Source of the DNA: Cochliopodium minus
Taxonomy: Eukaryota > Discosea > Himatismenida > Cochliopodiidae
DNA: 28,711 nt
Direction: 5' to 3'
NCBI GenBank assembly: GCA_024220525.1
Contig: JAMYWO010000146.1
Location: 1 to 28,711 of the forward strand
The stretch's first letter is position 1, and every line of letters begins with the position of its first letter. Shown one piece after another: positions 1 to 10,500 of the stretch. The notes under the pieces were generated by a model. That model had not been told where the DNA came from, did no database searches, and worked only from the letters and a program-made list of their open reading frames with translations. A program made the position numbers and the translations under genes.

Positions 1-77
1 AAAATAAAAAATAAAAAATAAAAAATGAAAAATAAAAAATAAAAAATAAAAAATAAAAAATAAAAAATAAAAAATAA
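1..77. repeat. A/T microsatellite, unit TAAAAAA
   Basis: A heptamer of the form TAAAAAA is repeated about eleven times, with one imperfect unit near 26-31 where T is followed by G. It lies inside the last visible intron of the minus-strand acyl-CoA synthetase gene. No minus-strand acceptor (CT on the plus strand) occurs between 1 and 160, so the next exon is outside the window. Confidence 0.9.
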
Positions 78-162
78 TTAAAAAATTTCCAAAAAAGGAA
101 TAAGCAAAAGAGAGAATATAAAATAAATTTATAAAATAAAATAAAATAAAAAAAATTTGTAC

Positions 163-1932
163 TTTTTCAAAGCAACTTTCAAAGCATAGGTGAAGAGACC
201 TCTAATGATAGCAGGGGAGGCAGAAACTTTGGCGAACAAACCTGCATAAAACTTGTTCAACAAAGTAGGAACAGTGAAAAGAACGGTAGGTTTCACCTCT
301 TGCAAGTTGTTCATGATTGATTTGATGTCATCAACCTATTATTCCAAATTTTTTTTAAATTTTTTTTTAAAATTATTATTAATTATTTTCCATTTAATTT
401 TTTTTTTTCATTTTCTTTTTATTTTTTTTAATTTTATTTTTCTTTTTTGTGATCAATTTTAAATCAATTTTAAATTATTTTTTAATTTTATTTTTCCATT
501 TTTAAAATTAATTTTAAATTATTTTTAATTTTTATTTTTTATTTCTTAATTTTTAATTTTTTAATTTTTAATTTATTAATTTTGAATTTTTACCAAAGAA
601 ATGGTAGAACCCAAGTTGATGAGAGTGTGCAACTCTGCAGTTTGTCCATAACAATGTGCCCAAGGCAAGAAACAAAGGGAAACGTCTCCTTCTTGGAGAA
701 CATCCAGCTTCTTAATGGAATTTACATTTGACATTACATTTTTGTGAGTTAGTTCCACTCCTTTAGGTCTTCCTATTAAAAAAAATAAGAAATAAAAAAT
801 AAAATAAAAAATTTAAAGAAACAAAAATTTGGTTTAATTTCAAAAAGAAATTTTAATTGAAATAAAATTATGAAAGTAAGATTTATTTAATTATATGAAT
901 ATTTTCATTGATAAAATAACAAATTTAATAATTTTAAAACAAATGATAATAACAAAAAACAATTTTAAAAATAATTTTTTTTAAATAAAAAATATAAAGC
1001 TTTTAATTAATATGATTATTATACTACATATGCAAATAATTAAATAAATTAAAATTAAAAGTTCAAAAAAATTTTTATACCTGTTGTACCAGAAGTATAA
1101 ATGAGATTAGCGCTGAAATCTTCGTTGAATCCACTTTCACGCAAACCCTTAGAAAGGTCTGTTTCTTGCTCTGCATTCTTGAGGTGGCTGGCAAAAGAGT
1201 GGGATGCCTCAAAAGGTGCTTCTAAACAAATGATATGTTCCAAGTTTTTAAGTTCTCCTTTAAATTGTTTTATTTCGTCATAGATCTTTGTCTTTGATAC
1301 TATCAACACTTTTGAATCACTATTTTCTAAGATATATCTCCATTCTGATACTCTTTGTGCTTCGTACATTGGTACCCATACAGCTCCTATAAATTAAAAA
1401 AATTTAAAATTATCACGGAGATTTCAAATTTGCTTATTAAGAATTTATGAGATTTCTTTTAATAATGTTAAAATAGAACTATATTTCTTGATTATAATGA
1501 GTTCATATGTTTATTTTATATTTTTTTTTTTTTACCGGAAGAATATGCTCCATATGCTCCAACAGCCCAATCAACACTATTATTTCCAATTATTGATACT
1601 TTATCATTTGATTTTATTCCTAAATAAATCAAAGATTTTGTTAGGATTAAAAAATTATATTTTTTTTATTTTATATTTTCACCCATTTTTTTGAGAGCTG
1701 TTTTGAAATGCTTCACTTTATTTCCAAAATCTTTATATGTCAAGGATCTCCATTTCAAATTGGAATCTCTAAAGTTGAAAATCTTCTTATCAGGGTTATG
1801 GGTGATAGAATTTTCGAGAGATTCGACCAAATCTCTTGCTTCTTGATTAGAAGAAGAATTTGGGACAGTGCTCATGAATTTTTTGTTCAAGATAAATAAA
1901 TTTTTCTTTTTATTGAAGAATATATTTTTCAT
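163..1932 (-). CDS. Long-chain acyl-CoA synthetase (AMP-forming), N-terminal part, 3' end off the window
   Basis: Activates a fatty acid with ATP to an acyl-adenylate and passes it to CoA. Exons on the minus strand are 1932-1683, 1619-1536, 1386-1081, 772-594 and 335-163, giving about 330 residues before a donor at 162-161; the AMP-binding family is usually 550-700 aa, so the C-terminal half lies left of the window. The joined frame gives the family P-loop YTSGTTGRPKG (residues 208-218), then a FLPWAHCYGQ segment and a VKPTVLFTVPTLL segment, all typical of long-chain acyl-CoA synthetases. Residues 1-19 are Lys/Asn/Phe-rich with no acidic residue, a possible mitochondrial presequence; Met20 (1875-1873) could start a shorter cytosolic form. 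An intron splits the last glycine codon of the P-loop. The longest visible introns (258 and 308 nt) hold nothing recognisable. Chain-length preference cannot be read. Confidence 0.88.
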
Positions 1933-2090
1933 TTTTTATTTTTTTTTTTCAAATTTCTTCGTTACAAATTTGTCAGATCATTTTTCATAACAATCAAAGC
2001 AAATTTATTTGATTTCTTTGGTTCAAAATTGATTTTAATAAAGTAACACATTTTTTTTTTTTTCTCATTTTCTTTTTAAAAAACCTTTGA

Positions 2091-5000
2091 TTAGAGAAAA
2101 TCAAAAATCTCATCAGCAGATACAGTCTGGCAGTCGACATCTAAAGTATTGGTTAAACGTTCAAGGTATCTATCTTCGCCATCAATAAGCAAAGTGAGAG
2201 AACAACCTCTGGAGTTTGAGATACGAGAAACACGGCCAGATCTGTTGACATAATCCTCGGTGGTGGGAGGTAAATCAAAGTTGACAACGAGATTGATGTC
2301 AGAAAAATCAAACCCACGTTCAAAAAAGCCATGACCAGAAGAAATGATCATGGAAAGTTTTTTGCTTTTGAAACTGTCGATGATTTCTTTTTGTTGGCTC
2401 GATTTGAGCTTTTCATTGAACAACCCTACTTTGCTGATGTTTTCAGACTTGGAAAGTGCGTTGTGGATGTGTTTGGCTTGTGAAAGAGAAGAAACGTAAA
2501 CGATAGAGGTGACGTCTTTGTCAAGGATGGATTGGATGACTTTGACCTTCTCCGTTTGTTTGGTTATTACGTTCAAATGAGAAATCTCCCTAGAAATGAG
2601 CTCATTCTTTTCTGCCAGACTGTATTCATATAAATTGTCGGATGATTCAAACTCTGATCTCTCTTCGCTGTTGCTGCTTGTTTCTGAAGCAAAAGAGAGA
2701 TTGTCTTTGCAAATTTCCTTCATCAAATCTTTAATTCTGTTCTTTTTAACTCTATGTAATGTGGTGCTCGAAAAAATGAATTGACAAAAGCGTTGGTTTT
2801 GATGGATGAGAAGAGATGAAAGCACTTCTTTGAAATCTTCCAAGAAAAGATTGCTGATCAACAAATCAGATTCATCAACGATACAGTGAAAAACATCCTT
2901 TGTTTTGATGATAGATCTGCAGATGAGTTCTCTTACGACACTAGGAACAGAGATGACAACATCTACTTCTCCAGATCTAATAATAGATGAATCCTCACCA
3001 AGATGGGTTTCTCCCTTTGCTACATAGCACCTTAAGTTTGTTTTGGAGGAGATCTTTTTAAACTCACTTTCAATCTGTGAACAAAGATGGAGACTAGAAG
3101 TCAAAACGACAACCCTGCAAATCTTTTTCTCCATTCTTTCTTTCTCTATTGTGTTTTGTCTCTCTAATCTCTCCACAATAGGAATCAAGTAAGCACCAGT
3201 CTTCCCACTACCTCCAAAAGATTGAAATACAGTGTGTTTCCCAGTTACAATCGCAGGAAAGACTTCATTTTGTATCTCAGTCATGGTATCGAATCCTGCT
3301 TCTTCAAAAGATAACTGGATTTTATGGGACAGATGAGAAAAGAAATCAGAGTTCTCTTTCAAACTGTGAAATTTTTCTTTGGAATACTGGGGTATCACGT
3401 TGGAAGTGTGTGACGAAGAAATTTTGTTTGCTTTTTTGGACTGATCTATCAACCAATAATCAGGTACTTCTTGCCCATGTTTCAAGATTAGAATGTCCGA
3501 AAACTCGTATGGATCAACGATAACGATTTTCTCTTCTGACAAAACTTTGATGACATTTTCTGGATCGATGATTCTCTTCAACTGAAAGCTTGAAAGTTGG
3601 TTGGCAACTGCAGTTATGTTAGAAGGCAAGTTTGGCTCTGTTTTTGACCAGTAAACAATTTTTTCAAAGATTGTTTCTACTTCTGAAGAGGCAGTATCGG
3701 AAATTTGGTCAGAAAGGAGAGATTTCTTCGATGGTCTCTCCCAAGAAAAGAGAAAATTGTTTGCCTTCTTTTGGTGACTTTCCTTCAACAAGGTGTAGTC
3801 ATAATGAGAACAAACGAGGCACTTTTTGATCCACTTCTGCTCCAACAGTTTATCTACTACCAGCTGTCCTTTGATGTTCTCTTTAACTATACATATGGGC
3901 AAGATGGAATTCTTGAAAGTTTGTTTGGCTTTTGGCAACCCTGTTTGTTTTTCGATCCACTGCTTGGTTTTTTCGACAATACGATCAAGATGTTCACTCT
4001 CCTTGAATTGATCATCATAATCTATTCTACGAAATGAAGATCTGTAATCTTGTTCTATGGTAAACACTTTTCTTTGAAAGTCTTTCTTTGTTTTGTTCAA
4101 GAGGTTTAAGCAATCATCCAAAGTGAAGGGAGTATTAGATCTTTGTTCAACATAAAACTTGTTTTCTGAATTCTCCTGTATGCTCGATTTTTGAGAAGAA
4201 AGATCAATCAAAGTAAAGCCACTCATCTTCTCTAAACTCTCCAACTCCTTTTTGTTCTTGATTTGATCGCTATCATATATTATACATCTCTTTTGGTTGG
4301 GATAGAGGTTAGTGCCACAAGCATCGAGCACGTCTTGAACAGTGACCTTACATTTGAGATAAACCTTTCCTTCGAACTGGGTATACTTGATCTTCTTCAT
4401 GTTAGTTTGACAACAATTACATTTAGCTGATTCCGCTAGATTTCTATTAAAGTTGAAGAAAACGATTCCCATCTTCTTGTCCTTTATTTCGTTGTAGATC
4501 AACTGATGGGTCAAAGGATGTTTTATTCCATCTTTCAATAAACTACCCAAATGAACGAATATTGCGTGAGATCTTGCATCCAACCCCCTTGTAATCAAAG
4601 ATCTGTCTCTATTAGATAACTTTGGCTTTAGTTCTTTCTTTACATTGTTGGGTTTTGTTTCTGTAACTTTTTGGGGTTTCTTCTCTTTTTTGGGAGCCAA
4701 TTCTGGAACTGTTTTGACAGGTGTTGTTTTAAAGGGCGTGGTTATTGTGGGTAATGTTTGGACAGGGGATGGCTTTGGAATGATAAGTTTCCCACAAATG
4801 GATTCATGTGAATACAATTCACCATAAGATAAAAATGTTGTTCCACAACTGCATTTTATGATGGGTTTTATTGGTTGAGATGTTGGTGGATTTCCATTGC
4901 AATTTGATTCATGTGAAAATTTCTCACCAAATGTCAAAAAGGTGGTGCTGCATTTTACACATTTGATGGTATTTGATTGTTGAATGGGTGTATTTTTTAT

Positions 5001-5324
5001 TGGTGATGTTTGGATGGGTGTTGGTTGTATTGGTCTATTCAAAATAGATGATAATCCTTTGCAATTTGATTCATGTGTAAATTTTTGTCCAAATGTTGAG
5101 AAACTCATATTACATTTTGTACATTTTACATTTGATGGACCATTTGTTGTAATATTCGTTGTTGGAATATTATTAGTAATTGTTCTCGTTGGTATAGATG
5201 AATTTATTGGTGTTGTTTGAGTTGTGGGTGGAGATCCAGTGCATTTTGGTTCATGAGAAAAAAGTTGTCCAATTGTTGGTAAATCAGCCTTGCATTTCTT
5301 GCATGTATATGTTTTTTTGCTCAT
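2091..5324 (-). CDS. Four C2HC zinc fingers fused to a divergent DEAD-box-type helicase core, intronless
   Basis: One open frame of 1077 codons with no intron. Residues 8-177 hold four repeats C-x2-C-x12-H-x3-C (C8/C11/H24/C28; C68/C71/H84/C88; C122/C125/H138/C142; C158/C160/H173/C177, the last with one residue fewer between its first two cysteines), joined by Pro/Thr/Ile-rich linkers. Residues about 180-235 are Pro/Lys-rich. About 240-640 matches nothing I recognise and carries further Cys pairs. A superfamily-2 helicase core follows: Q-motif-like GFDTMTEIQ, Walker A GGSGKT (704-709), motif II DESD (817-820) in place of DEAD, motif III SST for SAT, motif V RGFDF, and motif VI NRSGRVSR (1027-1034) in place of HRxGRxGR. 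RNA-dependent ATPase or remodelling activity is inferred from the fold; the altered motifs leave unwinding uncertain. It is the only intronless gene here. The start is the first ATG, and the first finger begins seven residues later. Confidence 0.85.
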   Translation of the reverse strand: MSKKTYTCKKCKADLPTIGQLFSHEPKCTGSPPTTQTTPINSSIPTRTITNNIPTTNITTNGPSNVKCTKCNMSFSTFGQKFTHESNCKGLSSILNRPIQPTPIQTSPIKNTPIQQSNTIKCVKCSTTFLTFGEKFSHESNCNGNPPTSQPIKPIIKCSCGTTFLSYGELYSHESICGKLIIPKPSPVQTLPTITTPFKTTPVKTVPELAPKKEKKPQKVTETKPNNVKKELKPKLSNRDRSLITRGLDARSHAIFVHLGSLLKDGIKHPLTHQLIYNEIKDKKMGIVFFNFNRNLAESAKCNCCQTNMKKIKYTQFEGKVYLKCKVTVQDVLDACGTNLYPNQKRCIIYDSDQIKNKKELESLEKMSGFTLIDLSSQKSSIQENSENKFYVEQRSNTPFTLDDCLNLLNKTKKDFQRKVFTIEQDYRSSFRRIDYDDQFKESEHLDRIVEKTKQWIEKQTGLPKAKQTFKNSILPICIVKENIKGQLVVDKLLEQKWIKKCLVCSHYDYTLLKESHQKKANNFLFSWERPSKKSLLSDQISDTASSEVETIFEKIVYWSKTEPNLPSNITAVANQLSSFQLKRIIDPENVIKVLSEEKIVIVDPYEFSDILILKHGQEVPDYWLIDQSKKANKISSSHTSNVIPQYSKEKFHSLKENSDFFSHLSHKIQLSFEEAGFDTMTEIQNEVFPAIVTGKHTVFQSFGGSGKTGAYLIPIVERLERQNTIEKERMEKKICRVVVLTSSLHLCSQIESEFKKISSKTNLRCYVAKGETHLGEDSSIIRSGEVDVVISVPSVVRELICRSIIKTKDVFHCIVDESDLLISNLFLEDFKEVLSSLLIHQNQRFCQFIFSSTTLHRVKKNRIKDLMKEICKDNLSFASETSSNSEERSEFESSDNLYEYSLAEKNELISREISHLNVITKQTEKVKVIQSILDKDVTSIVYVSSLSQAKHIHNALSKSENISKVGLFNEKLKSSQQKEIIDSFKSKKLSMIISSGHGFFERGFDFSDINLVVNFDLPPTTEDYVNRSGRVSRISNSRGCSLTLLIDGEDRYLERLTNTLDVDCQTVSADEIFDFL

Positions 5325-5542
5325 CTCTTTTACTGTATATATTCTATCAAATTTTTTTTATATATTTTAAAATTTCAAGAGATTTGAAGTGTTCATTTTT
5401 CCATAAACAAGCGATTTGCGAATACAAAGATGATTCTATCCCCATTAAGGATAATTTGAAATTTATTGTTGAATTCAAAAAAATGAAAAAATAAAAAAAA
5501 ATTGAAGTAAAAATAGTAAATATCAAAGAGCTTGTATGAATA
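5325..5542. promoter_or_regulatory. Divergent promoter space between the helicase and WD40 genes
   Basis: The two start codons face away from each other across 218 bp, so both core promoters should lie here. TA-rich stretches near 5334-5370 (TATATATT, TTTTATATATTTT) could serve as TATA-like elements, but none is diagnostic. A less AT-rich island at about 5395-5493 looks coding-like on the plus strand but has no ATG and ends at a TAA. A TGA at 5537-5539, in frame just upstream of 5543, supports the WD40 start. Confidence 0.4.
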
Positions 5543-7160
5543 ATGAAACAAACATTTGATAATTGGAAGACACGCAAAATTAAGATAGGTGATAGTGTTA
5601 GATGTATTTCATACGATGATTCTTCAAAATTCGCATATATGGGATGTGAGGTGAATATGTAGATTAATTTAGCCATTTTGGTTTATTTAAACCTTTTTTT
5701 TTTTTTTTTGAAAGGATGGGCGCATAAAAATATTTAATATAAAGGCCGAAAAAGTGGAGAACATAATTAATGCTCATAATGATTGTATAAGACATATAGA
5801 CTTGTATAAACAGTGGATAATAACCTCCTCAAACGATAAAAGCATAAAGATATTCTCTAAAAGCAATAATACATTAGTGGCTACATTATTAGGACATACC
5901 AATTCTGTTCCTACATTTACAACATTCAAATTATTCAATCAGAAATCCATAATAAGCTTCATATTGTGCTTAAAATATAAATATCAGAATGGAATGAATG
6001 GTTTTTGTAAATCAAATTATCCTGTTCCAAAGGTGATAGTCAGAAAGATTTCTGAATTCTCAAAAATTGATTATCTTGCAAGTGGATCATATGATAACAC
6101 GATAAAAAGTAACAATCCACCTTCCATAAAAAAAAAAACATAAAATAAGCAAAAAAAAATAAATATTGAACATATTATTCCATCCAATTCAAATTCATTG
6201 AACATATTATAAATAAAACTGTATAAAATCTTATTCATTGAACATATTATAAATAAAGCTCAATCATCTTTACCAAAATATTTAAATATTGAATTACTCC
6301 AAGCCATATTTATTCTTGATCAAATTTATTTTCATTATATAAAGTATGGAATTTGGAGGATTTTTGTTGTCTACAATCATGGGTTGCACATAATGGAATC
6401 ATCAGAGCATTATACAGTATTGATAACAAATATTTGGTGAGTGGATCCTATGACAAGAAGATCAAGGTAAATTCAATCTCCTCGAACGTTCCTCCAAATT
6501 TTTTTAATTTCCTATTATAATGAAATTTTAAACTGATCAAAATTTTTTTTTTGAATATAAAAACAAAGGTTTGGGATATCGAAAAACTTGTAAATACAAA
6601 CGATCATGAGAATAGCTTGATTCACGCTCTTGAACTACATAAGGGACCCATCTTTTGTTTTGCGAGACACAAAAACTTATTTTTTAGTGGATCCAAAGAC
6701 AAAAGGATTGTAATGTAAGTCTTTTTTTAATTTTTTTTTTTGTTTTTGAAAAAGAATACATTTTTAATAAATAAAAAGTTATGAAATAGCTCAAGATTTT
6801 AGAGTTTTCCAAGTGATTAAAAAAGGTGATAAAATTTGTCTTCCTCTTTTTCAATTGTTAATTAACTTGTTTTTTTTTTATTTAGCTCATAATTCTTGGG
6901 TTTGGAGCATTAACGTTTTAAGTTCCAAGACTTTTTATACCACTTCTGCGGATAAAACCATCAAAATTTGGAAGAGAAAAAAGAAAAAACCCACTCAAAA
7001 GTTTTCTTCTGTTGATTCCCTTTGCTCTCACAAGGACCAGGTCTTTTGTATCGCTCCCTTGAACAAAACCAAATTCATCACTGGTTCTTTTGACAAAACT
7101 TTAAGGGTATGGAAGAAGTTGGGAAAGAATCAAAAGAAAAAAGTTTTATTGAAAAAATAA
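5543..7160 (+). CDS. Seven-bladed WD40-repeat protein
   Basis: Exons 5543-5650, 5715-6108, 6345-6466, 6569-6714, 6779-6825 and 6886-7160 join to 363 aa. Seven WD40 units can be followed, each ending in a W-[DN] or I-F/V-W type strand: GRIKIFN, KSIKIFS, NTIKIWN, KKIKVWD, KRIVIYE, KTIKIWK and KTLRVWK, most with the upstream [ST]GS-x-D or TSxD turn. Seven blades would close one beta-propeller, so the protein is probably a complete small propeller scaffold with no extra domain. Blade 3 carries a Lys/Asn-rich insertion of about 45 residues. The C-terminus is a basic Lys tail. The pieces at 5754-6143 and 6813-7160 fall into one frame only when these introns are removed, and two introns rebuild repeat cores. 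The binding partner cannot be inferred. Confidence 0.85.
6164..6257. repeat. Short direct repeats inside WD40 intron 2
   Basis: A 25-bp unit beginning ATTCATTGAACATATTAT occurs at 6193-6217 and 6233-6257 without mismatch, period 40. A 14-bp core ATTGAACATATTAT also occurs at 6164-6177. All copies lie in the 236-nt second intron. They look like a local A/T-rich duplication; there is no array of unique spacers. Confidence 0.85.
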
Positions 7161-7566
7161 TTTATTAAAAGATCTTGATTTATGTTTGAATTTATTTTAT
7201 ATTTCTTTCAATTATGAAAAGTTACAACAGCAAAGGAACTGAAGCAAATACAATTTTTGAACTATTCATTAAAAATGATTACCAAATTTAACACATTCCA
7301 AAATTGAGGCTGGTAACTTTATTCAGAAAGGATAAAAAATTGTAAAAAAATTTTTATCATTTAATAAATTTGGAGTATTATTCATCTCAAATCAAAGAGT
7401 TTAATGTTATTGAAAATCAATTTTTTTTTTTTCCTTGAATAACTCTTGAAATTTTTTGAATCAATTTAATTAAACGAAGAAAGCAAAATTTTTTAATTCT
7501 CAATAATTATTAAAAATAATTAAATAAAATTGAGACCAAATTTTTTTTATTTTTCTAAATTTAGAA
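7161..7566. other. Intergenic spacer, WD40 gene to Rho GEF copy A
   Basis: A 406-bp A/T-rich spacer with T runs near 7420-7433 and 7541-7555. A 25-codon ATG-started frame begins at 7214 but has no visible family features or splice context. I see no tRNA, repeat or clear motif. It must hold the 3' end of the WD40 transcript and the promoter of the first GEF copy. Confidence 0.6.
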
Positions 7567-10500
7567 ATGGATCAATTAGCAATTGCAATTTACGATAATC
7601 AAAGCAAAAATGAAGAGGAATTGTATTTTTTAGAAGGAGATCTTCTCATAATCAAGAGATCACAAGATGAATTCTATTACTTTGGATTGAAGCATGATAA
7701 TAAAGAAGAAGGACTGATTCCATCAAACAAAATAATAATCTTCAACAAGAATTACGTTCAAAATTTTATAAAGAGGAAAAAATCTGATTATGTAAGAAAA
7801 TATCTCCACTTAAATATCAAAATTCTATTTTAATTTCTCAAATAATTATTTTAAATAATAAAATATTGTATTACAAAATCCTTATTTTGTTATAAAACCC
7901 TCATCATTCATCAACACATTCTTCAAATAAAATTTTTTTGAAAGACAAAGAAGGATATAATAATTTATTTAATTATTAATAATTTGAGAATTACAATTCT
8001 AACCAATAATGTTTCTTATTTTTCAATAATACTGTTCAATCTCTTTATATTAATTAATTATTTCTGAAATTTCTTTAATATTTCAACCATTAATTTTTTA
8101 TCCTTTGTTCAAATTTGATCAAAATTCTTGAGATCTTTAAGAGAAAATAATTTAAAAAGATGATTTTAATCAGTTCAAGTTTTTATTTGACAAAAAATTA
8201 TCTGAAAATGCTTTTTGAAATAACAAAAATTTCATTATTTAGTTTTATGAAGAACAAATACAACAATTGACAAAGAAAATAGAGAAAAAGAGGGAAGAAG
8301 TTGATAAATACAAGAAAATAATCAGAAATTCCAAGATAATGACATCTCTCAAAATAGAGGAACTTCCATCAGATTTGGATAAACTGATAAACAAGGGTTA
8401 TCCAAAAGGAATGTTGATCAAATTCAAGAATTTAGTTCATAATCTGAAATGCAGAAGAAAATTCCAAAAGTTAATCGAACTCTACACCAATCATGAAGAT
8501 TCAAAACCTCAAAGATTAAGATTCAAGATATTGCAAGAAATAATCAGTTCTGAAAGAGCATATGTATCTCAATTGAGAAAAGCTTTGGATCTTTATTATC
8601 ATCCAATGTTATCTGGTAAAGAATTAATCATTTACTTTTACAATTTCTTTTTAAGATTACTTATTTCTCTTCTTTTTCTCTTTTAAACAAGATCTGAACA
8701 CAAACTTTCTTTCGAGACAAGAGATAAACGATATATTTTCAACAATGGAGATTATTCATGATCTCAGCAGTTGTTTTTTGTAAAAAAACTTTAATTATTT
8801 AATCCTTTTTTTTTATTTCTTTTTTTAAGGAACGATCTTGTTGAAAGAATGAACGATATTAACAGTAAAATTTCTTCATTTGGTAAATTTTTATTTCAAC
8901 TTTTATTGTATTTTTAATTTAAAATATTATAAAATAAAATTAGGAGATATTTTCTTGAGACTTGTTCCAATCTTGCACACTTATTCGTTTTATTTGAGAA
9001 ATTATGAAAATGGACAACAGTAAACAAAAAAATAATTCAAAATGTTTTCATATCTCATTCTTAATTCTCAAAGAGTTTTAGATGATAAATCAAAGAAATC
9101 TCCTTTTTTTGTTCAGTTTCTGAAGAATTTGAAAGGAAAAAATGAAGATATAAATTTTTTTCTTATAATGCGTAAGAACTTTTGTTTTTTTGGTTGTTTT
9201 AAAATAAATTCTTAATTTTGTTCTGTTAAAAAATATAAAGCCGTTCAAAGGTAAAAAAATTTGAGAAATAAATTTTTTGATCAAATATTTAAATTTTTTG
9301 TTAATTTTAGATTGCCAAGATACGAATTACTTTTGAAACAACTTTTGAAATATACTCCAGAGATCCATGTAATTTAATTTAATTTGAAGATGAATCGATT
9401 TTTGATGATTTTTTATTTTTAAAAAATGATAATAGGTCGACTATTCTAATTTGAATCTTTCATTAAGAAAAATAATGGATTTAACAACAGGAATAAACAT
9501 TCTTAAAAGACAAGACTTCAACAAACAGATGCTGAAAAAATTTGAAAACACAATAGAAGGGATTCCATTCAAAATAAATATTAGCGGAAGAGACTTTATA
9601 TGGAAAGATCGTTTGTTTGAGGGTTTCCAAGTCAATGAAAACACTAAACCCAAGATGTATATTTTATTTAGTGACTTATTAATGTCAGTAAAAGAAAAGG
9701 GAAATGACAAATTTTCTGTAAAGAAATTATTCAATTTATTTTTAATTCTTTTAATTAAAATTTTTTTTCTCAAGTACATTCAACATTGGAGCTTTAAAGA
9801 AGGTAATAAAAATTTTTATAATAAATTTAAAGTTTAAAATTTCTGTTTTTAACAAAAGCATTCAGAGCAGATTTTTTCAAAGATGCAGAAGGAATTAAAA
9901 ACTCTTTCTCTCTTATTTTCATAGATTCTGTTACATTAAAAAAATCATCTCTCTTGGTAAATTTATCAAATAATAAACTTTGAATAAATTTTAAAATTTA
10001 TTTTCCTAAACAGTTTTGTACGTTGGTTGCTCACCAAAGGCAAAATTGGAAAGTGAATATTGGTGAATATTTTGAAAGAGTTCCAACTGCAGAACTTCAA
10101 TTAGAGATGTCCAACCAAAAAAGAAACACAGTGATAGAAAGCAGCATGGACTATGGAAATACAAAAAAAATGAACAATTTAAATTCTTCTGAAATACTCA
10201 GAAAAACATCCTTTTCAAAAGACAAATTGATTAGCAATTCTCTTCAGAGAAGTGAACTAATGAAGAAAATATATGTGAAAGCAAATACACCCAAAGATTC
10301 CCCAAAAAGACCTTCCAAAGACTTTATTATGAACGGATTCACATCTAATTCGGGAGATCTAACTACCACTGTGGATTCAAACGAACCAGATGTCTTAAGG
10401 GAAGGGTTTTCTATTTACAGCACTAATCTCAAGATTAAAGTGAAAAGGAAAGATTCTAACCTTGAGAAATTGAAGCAACTCACTCTTTCTCCTGCTATAA

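Noticed and set aside
1101-1283. Plus-strand frames over the acyl-CoA synthetase exons
   Set aside because: They are antisense to exon 3, which encodes family motifs on the minus strand.
6164-6257. CRISPR-like spaced repeats
   Set aside because: There are only two full copies and one partial copy, A/T-rich, in a eukaryotic intron, with uneven spacing and no associated genes.
7214-7290. 25-codon ATG-started frame in the 7161-7566 spacer
   Set aside because: It has no family features, no splice context and no A-rich leader; frames of this size are expected by chance.
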